From Nematostella vectensis (lineage: Eukaryota > Cnidaria > Anthozoa > Actiniaria > Edwardsiidae): a stretch of 64,000 bases of DNA. The translations under genes were made by a program, and so were the position numbers. Shown here piece after piece: positions 43,986-54,627 of the stretch. The first letter of the stretch is position 1. Every line of letters starts with the position of its first letter. Below the pieces are notes generated by a model. That model was not told the DNA's origin, did no database searches, and worked only from the letters and a program-made list of their open reading frames with translations. The DNA lies in the NCBI RefSeq assembly GCF_932526225.1, contig NC_064035.1:6819501-6883500 (forward strand), given 5' to 3'.

Positions 43986-45370
43986 AAAAAGTCCTTACCA
44001 CAAATGCTCACATTATGGCTTTTTTTATAAATGGATTCTAGAGGGGGCACTTGTTTGAGGGGCTATGTAATGTGCTTATTCAATGAGGGGTGTATGTATA
44101 CCTCAGTGTCAGAACCATCCCCAAAGGACTTCATTGTATCCAGCTCTGTTTTCATCATGATTCATTTTATTAAAAAAAGGAAGTTTTGTGACACAAATCG
44201 TGCTTAATACACAGGTTCTAACACCAAGTTAGAGCCATTGAGGGTGTATTTCATTGTGTGTGCAGACAAATGGAAAAAGGCATAAAGTGTAAACTGGGGT
44301 GAGGAAAAGGCATGGTAAGGGCAAAGGGGTGGTGACTTAGGGTATGTCTAATTGGGGGTGCTGACACAGGTTGTGAAGATGAAGTAAACTTGTACCATGT
44401 TTGATTACTAGGCTTGGAGATAATAGGAGAATGGTAGTATAGTCATACCCTGGGTACCAGAGGCTCCAAGCTTCACTAGAGCAGATATCATATGGAAAAT
44501 ATCTATTCATATTTGGTGATACTTCAGGCTTATTTTTTTTCTTGCCAGTCTCTATTATATGCGCAAAGAGTCTTTTTTTTTTATAAAAAGGGAATTAAAT
44601 TAATTTGATTTCATAAGCAAGTCTGAGTGTTGAAGCTCCCCTTTAAAACTATAGTGATATTAAGAATTTATATGTTTGGGGTATATAGGTTTGAGTAATT
44701 GTTTGGGAGGTAAGTTTCTACACTTGGTATATTTTATGTATAGAACTCAGGTTTGGGTATTTTTTTTTTTTTTGGGGGGGGCTAATTTGACAAAAAGTCC
44801 ATATCGCAAATGCTTATTTTAGCATATTATGCCCTTCTTTTTACCCCTCTTGTACCAGGTTTGATTACTAGGCCTTGGAGATTGTAGGAGTATGATTGTG
44901 CAGTCATAGATATCATACTGCATGGAAAATAAATATTTATATTTGGAGATACTTCAGGAGCATTTTTTATCTCAGTGCCTATTGCACAGAGTTTGTTTGT
45001 TGTCTTTTTTATAAAAATGGAATAAAATTGATTTTATTTAATAAGCAAATCTGAGAGTTGAAGCTCCCTTATAGCAAGATTTTGTATGCTTGGGCTATAG
45101 AATTTAGGTTTGGTTATTTATTTGGGAGGTAAGGGCTATTTTATGGTGTGTGCAGACAAATAGGAAAAGTCATAGAGTGTAAAATTAAAGGTTGTGAAAT
45201 GCATGGTAAGGGGAGTGAGGTTGTGATGACTGAGGGCATGTCACATGTGGTGCGCTCACACAAGGTGCGAAGACAAGGAAGTAAAATTGTACCGGGTTTT
45301 ATGACTAGGGCCTTGGAGGTGAGGAGGATAGAGTTTTTTTTATAAAAGGGAATAAAAATAAATTAAATTT
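43986..45370. repeat. Diverged multi-copy duplication, about 0.45-0.8 kb period
   Basis: Shared phrases in order: caaaaagtcc at 43986 and 44791; tgtgcagacaaat at 44260 and 45148; 'gtttgattactagg' plus 'cttggaga' at 44400 and 44860; 'gttgaagctccc' at 44630 and 45058. Old segmental duplication; no coding. The rest of 43614-46329 shows no gene. Confidence 0.65.
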
Positions 45371-46329
45371 GATAAGCAAATTTTCCTTCTAAAACTTTTT
45401 AACGGGACTGGCAAGTTTCAAGCTTTTGTTTTAAAATGTTCGTATCTGTCGGAACCAACAGTCATGTTTACAGCTAGAGTGCCCCCCCTCCCCCATGTTG
45501 TTGTGGTGGTCGCAGGGCAAGACATTTAGCTAAAGAATGATAAGAAGCGAACCCCCGAGAGACAAGGGTAGGGTAAAATGCTTTTCGGCTAAATGTTGAC
45601 ACAAATTTTCATACCTATTCTTCGGCGATTTTTCCCTGTTGTATAGACGTTGGGCCATGACTCGCACTCTCGTCCTCACAATTCAACCTCCGCTCTTCTC
45701 AACTTTCACCATACCCTGTGGGCACTCGTTTCGGCTTGTGGTGAAAATTGTTTTAGTATGCCATGATCCTCATTTACCCTAGTTTAGTCCTGTCAAGGTC
45801 CTAAGCCGTAGAATTTGGTCCATCACACTCATATTTCTCTTTTTCTAAACGTAAACATTACGAAGAGAGTTCGATTTTTCGGCAGTCTCCAATAAAAGCG
45901 CTCAATTTGAAAGGGTTTCCCAAACGATATTTTACTTTCGAGCACAGGAACTCATCAATCAAATATCAAACTTGGTATAGAGCAGGATATTTTGCTGTTT
46001 TGGTCGATTTTTGTGATGCGACGTCTCGCTAACAAAACAAATTCAAGTTTCAAACTCCGCGCGGCCATTTTGAATATTTGCATAATAAGTAGGTAAATCG
46101 ATATAACCAAAAATAGTAATGTACGGCACTGAAGACAGGACCAAAGAGTGAATTCCAACAATTCTTATTTAGATTTCGAATCCTCTTGAAAATTCAATGT
46201 CTTTTAAGCAATTCCGTGCTTCCTTGTTTACATGGAGCTTAGGAGATCCTACAATACAGTTACTCACCAAGTTATGATCGAGAATGAAGTATTTTTAACC
46301 CGTTCTCTATCCCGAGCCAAAAAACTTGC

Positions 46330-46474
46330 TGTGGTGTTCGGCAAGGAACAAAGCAAAAAGAAACAGACTCGTGGTCTTCCACATTTAATACAAGATGGCG
46401 GATCTCTGACATGTGTTCTACCATGGTGCATTGCGCACCTTAACAATCCATAATGCAACGCGGCGGACACTACA
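46330..46474 (-). repeat. Gypsy 3' LTR (145 bp)
   Basis: Complete copy on the left. On the - strand it reads tgtagtgtccgccgcg ... cttgccgaacaccaca. Matches the reassembled right LTR base for base by eye. Confidence 0.95.
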
Positions 46475-46484
46475 TCCCCCCCTT
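46475..46484 (-). promoter_or_regulatory. Polypurine tract of the Gypsy element
   Basis: On the - strand aaggggggga directly precedes the 3' LTR, the expected plus-strand primer position. Confidence 0.8.
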
Positions 46485-46576
46485 ACTTAGCATTAAAGTC
46501 CATACTAGGAGCTAAATAACTATAACAGCTATAGTAGGGGTCCTACGCATGTATGTAAAACTGAAAAAAAAAAAAA

Positions 46577-49500
46577 CTAACAAAACTTATTGTAGCACAT
46601 AATCCTTAAAACGAACAGGTTGTTGCGCGCAGGTCGCTGATTGGCTAGAGAACCAGGAGACGCTGGCATTTCAGCTGTACAATCAAGTGTGGACTGGTTC
46701 TGGGTCTCAGGTGCGGTTTGGTGTTCCTGCGCGATTTCAGGTGGAGTAGGCAGCATGTCTGCGGCGACTGCTTCCTGTGGTTTGATGAACTTCTTCATTT
46801 GTGCTACATTCCTCATCTTCCTATTTCCATCAGAATCCTCCAGTACAACTGCATTACCTGTCTTCTGCAAAACCTTGTAAGCTTCAGGCTCAAAAACTGG
46901 AGAGAGTTTGTTCTCGCGGCGAGTCTGTCGCAGCAGTACTTCATCGCCTTCATCAATTCCACTTGGCTCAGCATGTCTTCTAGCATCAGCATACTCTTTC
47001 TGTCTGAGTTTTGATAGAGCGTCTCTGTCCCTAAGTTTGTGTTGCCACTCTGACTCTGTCGCTCTATCCTTCGGAATCTTTACACTAGGTAGCTTGTCTC
47101 GGAGCTGCCTTCCCATTAGGAGTTCGGCTGGCGAGCATCCAGTTGCGGCATGGTTTGTTGTGCGATACTGAAAAAGGAAATCATCAAGCGCTTTCTTCCA
47201 ATCATTTCCTTGCAAGTTTGCTATCCGAATCACTTTAAGAATTGTTCTGTTACATCGTTCCACTTCGCCGTTGCTCTGTGGCCAATATGGAATTCCTTTC
47301 TTATGTTCTATGCCTAAGAACTCTAAGAAATTCTCAAATTCTTTCGAGGCAAAGGGCGGTCCGTTGTCGCTGCGAACCGTGTATGGTATGCCATGTGTTC
47401 TGAATATTCCCTCCAATGCCGTGATGACGTGTGGCGCATCGGTTTTCTTAAGGAGTACTACCTCTGGCCATCTGGAGTAGTTATCCACAACTACCAGCAA
47501 GTGGTTTCCTCCAGGTATCTCAGTCAAATCTGTGGCGAGGTCCTCCCATGGTTCTTCAGGTAGTTCTGTTGATCGAACAGGTTCCGGTTTGCCACGTGGT
47601 CCAACTAGCTGGCAGGGGTAGCAGGCCTTGATGAACTGTTCAGCCTGTGCATCCATCTGCGGCCACCATAGTTTGCTTCGCAGGCGGGATTTTGTGCGCA
47701 CCATTCCTTGGTGTCCCTCATGAGCTAAAATAATTGCTTGCTTCCATAGGGATTCTGGTAGCACAATTCGGTTTCCACGCATCACTAATTGTCCGGCAAT
47801 CCACAACTCCTTTGACACTGCTTTGTACAAGGTACCTGTGAGGCGGGTGAAGTCTCCACTTCTAATTGCTTCGCGTACCAGAATAAGGGTTGGGTCCTTC
47901 TCTGAAACAACCTCTACATGCTTTGGGGTCATGGCGACAGGTACTGCGGCCTTTGCAGTGCTAAACACATACTCGCTGGTTGCTTTAGAATCAGCTGTCT
48001 GTACTGGACCAACTGGTAAACGACTCAGGGCGTCGGCTGAATTTTCCTTTCCGGAAATGTGCCTGACCACATAGCTGAATTGCTGAAGGTACAACAGCCA
48101 GCGTTCAATCCTAGCAGACGGGGGTTTAGACGTTGGACCTAGGACTGAAATTAAGGGTTTGTGATCAGTTAGTATTTCAAAATGGGTTCCATAAAGGAAC
48201 ATGTGAAATTTCTCACAGGCCCATTTGACAGCAAGGGCCTCTCGCTCGAACTGTGAGTAGCGCTGTTCAACCTTACTAAGCTTACGACTTGCGTAGTACA
48301 CTGGTCGAAATTGACCATCACCAGGTTGTCTTTGCTCTAGTATGGCCCCCAGGCCAACTGGTGAGGCGTCAGTGATAATCCTGGTCTGGGCTCCCTGTGT
48401 AAAATAAGACATGACTGGTGCACATGTTAGCAAGTGCTTAATTTGTGCAAATGATTCTGCCTCTTTGGCACCCCATTTCCATTTAGCATTTTTACTGGTA
48501 AGATCCCACAGGGGAGCAGAAATGGTTGCAAACTGTGGAATGAATTTGGCACAAAATTGAGCAGAACCAAGGAAACTTCTCACCTCTGATTTGTTGGTTG
48601 GTGCAGGTGCCTCGACAATTGCTTCGACTCTTTTGTCAGATAACTTAAGACCATCTGCAGAAATGGTGTCTCCCATGAAATCCATACTCGAGGCTCCTAC
48701 CACACATTTCTCATAGTTGAGGGTGAGCCCGCTGTCTTGCAGCTTTTGGACAGCTCTTTCCAGGTTCTCGTCATGCTCCTTTTGGTTCCTACCCACTATA
48801 AGAATGTCGTCATGCATGTTGAAGGCTCCAGGGCAGTCTTTCAAAACTTGCCATATCAGGTTCTGGAACTTCTCGGTAGCCATGTTCACACCGAAGAGCA
48901 ATCGACAGTAGCGATATAAACCTGTTGGCGCTGCGAAAGTAGTTATGTCTCGGGACTCTGGGGATAACTCGATTTGATGGAAAGCCATGTTTAAATCCAA
49001 TTTGGTGAAAATCTTTGCATCTGAGATTTCCTGTAGGGTTTCTTGCATAGTAGGTACTGGGTGTCTTTCTCTTAAGATAGCCTGATTGGCCTGGCGCATG
49101 TCCAAACAAATGCGAACATCTCCATTTGGCTTTTCGACTGCCACAAGGGGATTGATCCAACTTGTAGGACTGTTTACCTTTTCCACCACACCAAGCTTCT
49201 CAAGTTCCTCTAACTTGTCAGCGACCTTCTGCCTGCGACTAAAAGGAATCCTACGCAATGGTTGTGCTACTGGCTTAATATTCTGATCAATATGTAACTT
49301 GAGTTTAAAACCTTTAAGCTTGCCCAAACCATGAAAAACATTAGGAGATTTGGCCTTAAGCGCTGCTTTGCTGTTTAACTGAGTATTTATAGCTGAGAAA
49401 TCTGAGCTACAACTATTAACCTGAACTCCTACTTTGAGTATGCCTAGAGCTTCAGATAATTCACGACCTAACAAAGTTGACGCTTTTCCAGAGACAATGA

Positions 49501-50035
49501 AAAACTTTGCGCGCTTATCCACATTTGTTTCTGGTACATGCACATTAAGCATACAACTACCCTTAAGATTTAAAGCATCACTAGACGAATATGCAAAAAT
49601 TTGCTTGCTACTTGGCTTCAAAACAATGTCTCCTTTTGATAAGTCATTGAATGTCCTTTCTGACATAAGGTTACAGCTTGCACCCGAATCAATGATGACA
49701 TTCTGTATAACACCTCCAATAGATATCTCCATAGTACCAGGCGGTGACTCTGTGTGCGTGCAGAATACATTAAAAACATCTTCCTCTTCGCTATCAGTTT
49801 CTTGAACATCAACAGCTTCCACTTGTCTTACATGAGATGGCTTCCTGCCCTTTGATTTTGGTCCACTTGCAGACTTTGCTTTTCCAGATGTCTGCTTTGA
49901 TTTGCAGCAGACCTTGAAATGTCCAATTTTCCCACATTTTTCACATTGGTGATTTTTGGCTACATCTGCAGTCAGCAGCTTTATGACCCTGCTTATTGCA
50001 ACGATGACATCTGCCATCAAACTTGGGACCAGCAC
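46577..50035 (-). CDS. pol: Gypsy Pol polyprotein (zinc knuckle, protease, RT, RNase H, integrase)
   Basis: An intact 1152-codon frame. Domains in order: CCHC knuckle CEKCGKIGHFKVCC; aspartic protease VIIDSGASCNLM; RT with WINPLVAVEKPNGDVRICLD and catalytic HDDILIV (the usual aromatic residue before xDD is Met here); RNase H RIITDASPVGLGAILEQRQ and FEILTDHKPL; integrase HHCC (HEGHQGMVRTK, CYPCQL) and DDE core (DLTEIPGGNHLLVVVDN, DNGPPFASKEF, then the Glu in NGEVERCNRTIL). It starts inside gag in the -1 frame, overlapping 49941-50035, so it is made as Gag-Pol by frameshifting; the first codons in this frame are not a real start. RT residues place it near Mag-like Gypsy elements (inference). 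It appears competent. Confidence 0.95.
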   Translation of the reverse strand: MLVPSLMADVIVAISRVIKLLTADVAKNHQCEKCGKIGHFKVCCKSKQTSGKAKSASGPKSKGRKPSHVRQVEAVDVQETDSEEEDVFNVFCTHTESPPGTMEISIGGVIQNVIIDSGASCNLMSERTFNDLSKGDIVLKPSSKQIFAYSSSDALNLKGSCMLNVHVPETNVDKRAKFFIVSGKASTLLGRELSEALGILKVGVQVNSCSSDFSAINTQLNSKAALKAKSPNVFHGLGKLKGFKLKLHIDQNIKPVAQPLRRIPFSRRQKVADKLEELEKLGVVEKVNSPTSWINPLVAVEKPNGDVRICLDMRQANQAILRERHPVPTMQETLQEISDAKIFTKLDLNMAFHQIELSPESRDITTFAAPTGLYRYCRLLFGVNMATEKFQNLIWQVLKDCPGAFNMHDDILIVGRNQKEHDENLERAVQKLQDSGLTLNYEKCVVGASSMDFMGDTISADGLKLSDKRVEAIVEAPAPTNKSEVRSFLGSAQFCAKFIPQFATISAPLWDLTSKNAKWKWGAKEAESFAQIKHLLTCAPVMSYFTQGAQTRIITDASPVGLGAILEQRQPGDGQFRPVYYASRKLSKVEQRYSQFEREALAVKWACEKFHMFLYGTHFEILTDHKPLISVLGPTSKPPSARIERWLLYLQQFSYVVRHISGKENSADALSRLPVGPVQTADSKATSEYVFSTAKAAVPVAMTPKHVEVVSEKDPTLILVREAIRSGDFTRLTGTLYKAVSKELWIAGQLVMRGNRIVLPESLWKQAIILAHEGHQGMVRTKSRLRSKLWWPQMDAQAEQFIKACYPCQLVGPRGKPEPVRSTELPEEPWEDLATDLTEIPGGNHLLVVVDNYSRWPEVVLLKKTDAPHVITALEGIFRTHGIPYTVRSDNGPPFASKEFENFLEFLGIEHKKGIPYWPQSNGEVERCNRTILKVIRIANLQGNDWKKALDDFLFQYRTTNHAATGCSPAELLMGRQLRDKLPSVKIPKDRATESEWQHKLRDRDALSKLRQKEYADARRHAEPSGIDEGDEVLLRQTRRENKLSPVFEPEAYKVLQKTGNAVVLEDSDGNRKMRNVAQMKKFIKPQEAVAADMLPTPPEIAQEHQTAPETQNQSTLDCTAEMPASPGSLANQRPARNNLFVLRIMCYNKFC

Positions 50036-50624
50036 TGTCAGGCTTCTGTTGTACTCTCAATTGGTTAACACCACCTTGATCTGGCACAAGAACTAGTGCT
50101 TCTTTGTCATGGTACGTGTTGACAATTTCCAGGAGCTTGCTGAGAGTCAGACCTTCCTCACGAAAGAGTTTTGCTTTGAGGGGTTTATCCAATATGAAGG
50201 TCAAAATTCTATCTCGAATTTGACTGTCCTTTTGGTCGTTGTACTCGCAGTGTTCGCAAAGGGTTTGCAGTCTAATTGCAAATTGATGAATCCTCTCACC
50301 GGGTTTTGGTACCGCTGTCAAGAAGGCTTGCCTGGCCATCGGTACGTTTTTCTTGAGTTTGAAGTGTTGAGTGAGAGAGTCCATGGCTGTTTTATAGTCC
50401 TCCCCCTGTTGTTCAGCCGTAAAAGCGTGAAACATTTCTCGTATTCCAGCTCCTGCTAGGTGAAGAAGTATTGCTCGTTGTTGTTTCGAGTCTTTGATGC
50501 CAGATCCAGTGCAGTAGAGCTCAAATTCGAACTTCCAGATTGTCCATCTTTGTTCCAGCGTGGCTGGTTCGCCAATGCAGTCGAAGGCTTTTGGCGTTGG
50601 TAATCCTGATAAACAGACGGCCAT
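49941..50624 (-). CDS. gag: Gypsy Gag
   Basis: 227 residues from ATG 50624: a capsid-like helical region (EQRWTIWKFEFELYCTGSG, then FAIRLQTLCEHCEY), ending with a CCHC zinc knuckle CHRCNKQGHKAADC and a basic tail. Gag packages the element RNA. The last codons (AGC CAA AAA TCA) precede the TGA and lie in the overlap with pol, where a slip on the A-run would enter the -1 frame. It is 74 bp downstream of the 5' LTR. Confidence 0.9.
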   Translation of the reverse strand: MAVCLSGLPTPKAFDCIGEPATLEQRWTIWKFEFELYCTGSGIKDSKQQRAILLHLAGAGIREMFHAFTAEQQGEDYKTAMDSLTQHFKLKKNVPMARQAFLTAVPKPGERIHQFAIRLQTLCEHCEYNDQKDSQIRDRILTFILDKPLKAKLFREEGLTLSKLLEIVNTYHDKEALVLVPDQGGVNQLRVQQKPDSAGPKFDGRCHRCNKQGHKAADCRCSQKSPM

Positions 50625-50697
50625 ACCGGCTTTTTTTTGACAGATTTAACTTCAGTATGTGTTTATCCAGTTGTTGATCCCATCCTCGTCGCCAGAA

Positions 50698-50795
50698 TGT
50701 GGTGTTCGGCAAGGAACAAAGCAAAAAGAAACAGACTCGTGGTCTTCCACATTTAATACAAGATGGCGGATCTCTGACATGTGTTCTACCATGGT
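50698..50795 (-). repeat. Gypsy 5' LTR, first 98 bp (left of LINE insertion)
   Basis: Identical to 46330-46427. The last 14 bp, tgttctaccatggt, are the LINE target duplication. Confidence 0.95.
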
Positions 50796-51250
50796 CAGGT
50801 CAGGTCAGGTCAAGTCAATAAATCCTGCTACCGGTAAACATGTAGGTCAGGTCAGGTCAGGTCAATAAATCCTGCTACCGGTAAACATGTAGCCCGGTAC
50901 TACCTGTCTCAGGTCGAGTTGCTGGCGACTAAACTGGCAGCCCACTGGAGTATCATTACTCCAGGTGGAAGGGTGCTTCTGATCATCCTGGCAGAACTAA
51001 AAACAAAATCTGTCTTAAGGTCTCTGGTGGGCCAAATCAGACAGGAGTATGTGGCACCCTCAGAGCGGAAACCGACAGACTGGTTCTCCGATCAGCCGCT
51101 GCAGCATGCCTGGAGCTATGACATGTCTCGGCTTGCCCTTGCCTGCCATAACTGTCTCTAGGAAATGCCGAGAGAGTGAATCTAGAAGAGCAAGACCTAG
51201 TTTTACTTCAAATCACGCTGAATCAGCGCTTGCATGCAGTTCTATGAAAT

Positions 51251-54200
51251 ATGGTCAGATCTGAATTACCCAATGCCGGCTCGAACGTCGCCCGGACAAA
51301 CAAGGTTCGCGCTGATCATCTCCCGCTCCGGATGACAGTGAAAAGTAAGCTAGGAAGCAGGAAACGACTCGTTCTTGCAGAATGGAATGTGAGAACACTC
51401 ATGGACAGGTCTAGATCTGAGAGACCTGAGAGACAGACTGCCCTCATTGCGCGGGAACTGTCGAGATATGAGGTTGATATCGCCGCCCTTAGTGAAACTC
51501 GCCTGGCGAATTATGACAGTATGGTGGACTGTGGCTATACTTTCTTCTGGAGTGGAAAGACAGAGGAAGAACGCAGGGAATCTGGTGTGGGTTTCGCTAT
51601 CAGAAACCAGATCACGAGAATCATGGAAGAGGATCCAACACCGGTCAGTGACAGGATAATCACCATGCGTCTACCGCTAGAGAAGAATGTGTATGCGACA
51701 GTCATAAGTGTTTATGCACCGACTCTGACAAACCCAGATGAGAACAAAGAGCAGTTCTACAGTCAAATGAGGGAGGTGCTTTCCAAAGTCCCAAAGAAGG
51801 ATAAGCTCATTGTCACAGGTGATTTCAATGCAAGAGTTGGCTGCGAACACGAGAAGTGGGAAGGTGTGTTAGGACACCACGGGATTGGAAAATGCAACTC
51901 AAACGGAGAATTGTTGCTCACCCTCTGCGCTGAACATAGCTTGGTGATCACCAATACTATCTTCAGACATAAAGAGCATCATAAGGTCACTTGGATGCAC
52001 CCCCGCTCCAAGCACTGGCACTTATTAGACTACATGATAACGAGAAAGAAAGATCTGAATGACATACTGGACACAAGAGTTATGAGAGGGGCTGATTGCG
52101 CCACAGATCATCAGATGGTCAGGTCCAAGGTGGCCTTCTCGCTGAGGAGACCGCATGCACGGACAAAGGCTAAACCACCAACAAAACTGGATGTGCGGAA
52201 GATCAGGAGTGGTGACATGAAGGCTAAGCTACAACACGAAATGAATGAGGCCCTGAAAAGTGACATGAAGGCTAAGCTACAACACGAAATGAATGAGGCC
52301 CTGAAAAATCTTGAAGAGATGGATGGGAGTGAGATTGAGGCACAGTGGAATACTCTGAAGACAGTTGTGTATGAAACAGCAGAAAAAGTATGTGAGAAGC
52401 CGAAACGAAAACACCAAGACTGGTTTGATGAAAACGATAAACATCTGGAATGTCTGCTGGAAAAGCGGAATGCTGCTAGAGCCAATATGCTGCAAACAAA
52501 CACAAGGTCCAACAAGAATAAGTACACGGCTGCAAGGAGGGTACTTCAGCAGTACACGAGAAAGCTCAAGACAGACTGGTGGGAACGAAAGGCAGAAAGT
52601 CTACAACAGGCATCGGATGTAAATGATATGAAGGGCTTCTACAACGGACTACGAGAGGTGTACGGTCCTGCAAAGCGTGGGTCAACCCAACTCACTGCTA
52701 CTGACGGATGCACAATACTTCAGGAGAAATCGGAGATCCTAAACAGATTTGCCGATCATTTTGACCAACTCCTGAATGTATCAGGGCTTGTGGATGAGGG
52801 AGCACTCAACAGTCTCCAAACAAGACCAGAGGTAGTGTGCCTTTCTGAGCCGCCAGACATAAAGGAGGTTGTGGATGCAATCGATGCTACACAAGAGGGG
52901 AAATCACCTGGTAAATGTGGTATACCTGCGGAAATCTGGAAGCCAGACATAAAGGAGGTTGTGGATGCAATCGATGCTACACAAGAGGGGAAATCACCTG
53001 GTAAATGTGGTATACCTGCGGAAATCTGGAAGCATGGTGGTACAGAGATTGTGTCCAAGCTGCATAAACTTGTCCTCAAAGTCTGGTCAGCGGAGAACAC
53101 ACCTCATGACTGGAGAGATGCCAGTATTATCCCTATTTTCAAGAAAGGTAGTCGGAGAGACTGTGGAAATTACAGAGGTATATCCTTGCTCTCCATCGCT
53201 GGTAAGATCCTCTCTCGTGTTCTGCTGAACAGGATTAACAGACACATAGCACCAGTCATACTGCCCGAGTCCCAGTGTGGTTTCAGGAGTGGCAGGGGCA
53301 CAATGGACATGATTTTCTGTCTGCGACAGACCCAGGAGAAGTGTATAGAGCAAAACATGCCGCTATATGCAGTGTTCATTGACTTCTCAAAAGCCTTTGA
53401 CACTGTATCGAGAGAGGCACTCTGGCAGGTCCTGGTCAAATTTGGCTGTCCACCCAAGTTTGTCAATGTTATACGATCCCTCCATAGCGGTATGAAAGCT
53501 TCTGTATCCCAAGGCGGAAACGACTCGAAGCAATTCGATGTCTCCAATGGAGTAAAGCAAGGGTGCGTCCTGGCGCCAACGCTCTTTTCTCTATACCTGT
53601 CGGCCATGTTGGAGATAGCCTTCAAGGACTGTGTTGATGGGGTGTCAATCCAAACAAGGCATAACGCCGACCTATTCAATGTTGCTCACTTCAAAGCGAA
53701 AAGGAAAACATGCCAGGTCATAGTACGAGAAATGCTGTATGCGGACGACAGCGCATTGGTGGCACATGATGTGGAAAGTATGCAGAGATTAGTAGACAGA
53801 TTCTCCTCAGCTGCAGAACAATTCAGCCTGAAAATCAACATCAAAAAGACAGAGTGCTTATTTCAACCAGTGAAGCGTCAGACATTGACTCAATTCCCTG
53901 GCGAAATCCATGTAAGAAATGAGACCCTGGTCCAGACCAAAGACTTTGTGTACTTGGGAAGTACCATCTCTGACAATGCACGAATAGATAATGAGATCAC
54001 CTTCAGAAAGGGGAAGGCCAGCGCAGCATATGCTAAGCTGAGAGAGCGGCTGTGGGACAACCATCACGTATCGCTCAAGGTTAAAGGCAAGGTCTATCGA
54101 GCAGTTGTCTTATCGGCCCTAGTATACGGTGCAGAAACATGGACTGTATATCGCAGCCAGGTGAAAAATTTACATGCATATATGATGCGACACCTGAGAG

Positions 54201-54526
54201 AAATAATGAAAATTACTTGGATGGATAAAGTCACAAACAAAGAGATATACAAGAGGACCGGATTACGGTCAATGGCTGACACACTCATTGAGAAAAATCT
54301 CAGATGGACTGGGCATGTTCACCGCATGGACACTGACAGATTGCCTAGGCAGCTGCTCTACTCTCAGCTCACGACAGGGACCAGGAATCAGGGTCGGCCT
54401 AGACTCAGGTTCAAAGATGTGGTAAAGAGGAACCTGAAGTGGAGGGATATAAGCTCAAACTCTTGGCAAACCACTGCTCGGGATCGTCCAGCATGGAGAG
54501 TTAAGATCAAAGGACCAACACAATAG
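51251..54526 (+). CDS. LINE ORF: endonuclease-reverse transcriptase
   Basis: 1091 codons, intact. The N-terminal APE-type endonuclease shows EWNVRTL, AALSETRLANYDS, VTGDFNARVG and CATDHQMV (SDH-motif position). The RT follows: DWRDASIIPIFKKGSRRDCG, FIDFSKAFDTVSREAL (motif A), NGVKQGCVLAPTLFSLYLSA (motif B), and the catalytic MLYADDSALVAH. The C-terminal region includes WTGHVHRMDTDRLPRQLL and RGRPR-like basic sequence. It nicks target DNA and reverse-transcribes its own RNA there. Two tandem, frame-preserving duplications (52212-52307 and 52852-53031) lie between the two catalytic domains. Superfamily is clear; clade (RTE versus CR1-like) is not settled. Confidence 0.95.
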   Translation: MVRSELPNAGSNVARTNKVRADHLPLRMTVKSKLGSRKRLVLAEWNVRTLMDRSRSERPERQTALIARELSRYEVDIAALSETRLANYDSMVDCGYTFFWSGKTEEERRESGVGFAIRNQITRIMEEDPTPVSDRIITMRLPLEKNVYATVISVYAPTLTNPDENKEQFYSQMREVLSKVPKKDKLIVTGDFNARVGCEHEKWEGVLGHHGIGKCNSNGELLLTLCAEHSLVITNTIFRHKEHHKVTWMHPRSKHWHLLDYMITRKKDLNDILDTRVMRGADCATDHQMVRSKVAFSLRRPHARTKAKPPTKLDVRKIRSGDMKAKLQHEMNEALKSDMKAKLQHEMNEALKNLEEMDGSEIEAQWNTLKTVVYETAEKVCEKPKRKHQDWFDENDKHLECLLEKRNAARANMLQTNTRSNKNKYTAARRVLQQYTRKLKTDWWERKAESLQQASDVNDMKGFYNGLREVYGPAKRGSTQLTATDGCTILQEKSEILNRFADHFDQLLNVSGLVDEGALNSLQTRPEVVCLSEPPDIKEVVDAIDATQEGKSPGKCGIPAEIWKPDIKEVVDAIDATQEGKSPGKCGIPAEIWKHGGTEIVSKLHKLVLKVWSAENTPHDWRDASIIPIFKKGSRRDCGNYRGISLLSIAGKILSRVLLNRINRHIAPVILPESQCGFRSGRGTMDMIFCLRQTQEKCIEQNMPLYAVFIDFSKAFDTVSREALWQVLVKFGCPPKFVNVIRSLHSGMKASVSQGGNDSKQFDVSNGVKQGCVLAPTLFSLYLSAMLEIAFKDCVDGVSIQTRHNADLFNVAHFKAKRKTCQVIVREMLYADDSALVAHDVESMQRLVDRFSSAAEQFSLKINIKKTECLFQPVKRQTLTQFPGEIHVRNETLVQTKDFVYLGSTISDNARIDNEITFRKGKASAAYAKLRERLWDNHHVSLKVKGKVYRAVVLSALVYGAETWTVYRSQVKNLHAYMMRHLREIMKITWMDKVTNKEIYKRTGLRSMADTLIEKNLRWTGHVHRMDTDRLPRQLLYSQLTTGTRNQGRPRLRFKDVVKRNLKWRDISSNSWQTTARDRPAWRVKIKGPTQ
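52212..52307 (+). repeat. 48-bp in-frame tandem duplication in LINE ORF
   Basis: Two identical copies, 52212-52259 and 52260-52307, encoding the 16-residue unit SDMKAKLQHEMNEALK. Confidence 0.95.
52852..53031 (+). repeat. 90-bp in-frame tandem duplication in LINE ORF
   Basis: Two identical copies, 52852-52941 and 52942-53031, repeating PDIKEVVDAIDATQEGKSPG onward (30 residues) just before the RT core. Confidence 0.95.
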
Positions 54527-54580
54527 AACAGTCATCGTCGCCTCGACGGACTGCCAATGATGATGATGTTCTACCATGGT

Positions 54581-54627
54581 GCATTGCGCACCTTAACAAT
54601 CCATAATGCAACGCGGCGGACACTACA
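54581..54627 (-). repeat. Gypsy 5' LTR, remaining 47 bp (right of LINE insertion)
   Basis: Identical to 46428-46474; 98 + 47 = 145 bp restores the LTR length. Confidence 0.95.

Larger units (their letters stand above)
50796..54566 (+). mobile_element. Full-length LINE (APE endonuclease + RT) nested in the Gypsy LTR
   Basis: Flanked by a 14-bp target duplication, tgttctaccatggt, at 50782-50795 and 54567-54580. The 5' end has about two copies of a 48-50 bp unit (caggt repeats, then aataaatcctgctaccgg). The 3' end is a short (atg)n tail rather than poly(A), as in RTE/CR1/L2-type elements. One long ORF. Insertion postdates the Gypsy element. Confidence 0.92.
46330..54627 (-). mobile_element. Young Ty3/Gypsy LTR retrotransposon with nested LINE
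   Basis: Identical 145-bp LTRs (TG...CA on both strands) bound the element, with a 5-bp target duplication cttgc at 46325-46329 and 54628-54632. Transcription is leftward. Next to the 5' LTR (right side), ttctggcgacgagg could be the primer-binding site; a polypurine tract adjoins the 3' LTR. Gag and pol frames are intact. The right LTR is split after base 98 by a LINE (50796-54566). Identical LTRs mean very recent insertion, and the LINE is younger still. Order of pol domains (protease, RT, RNase H, integrase) defines Gypsy rather than Copia. Confidence 0.95.
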
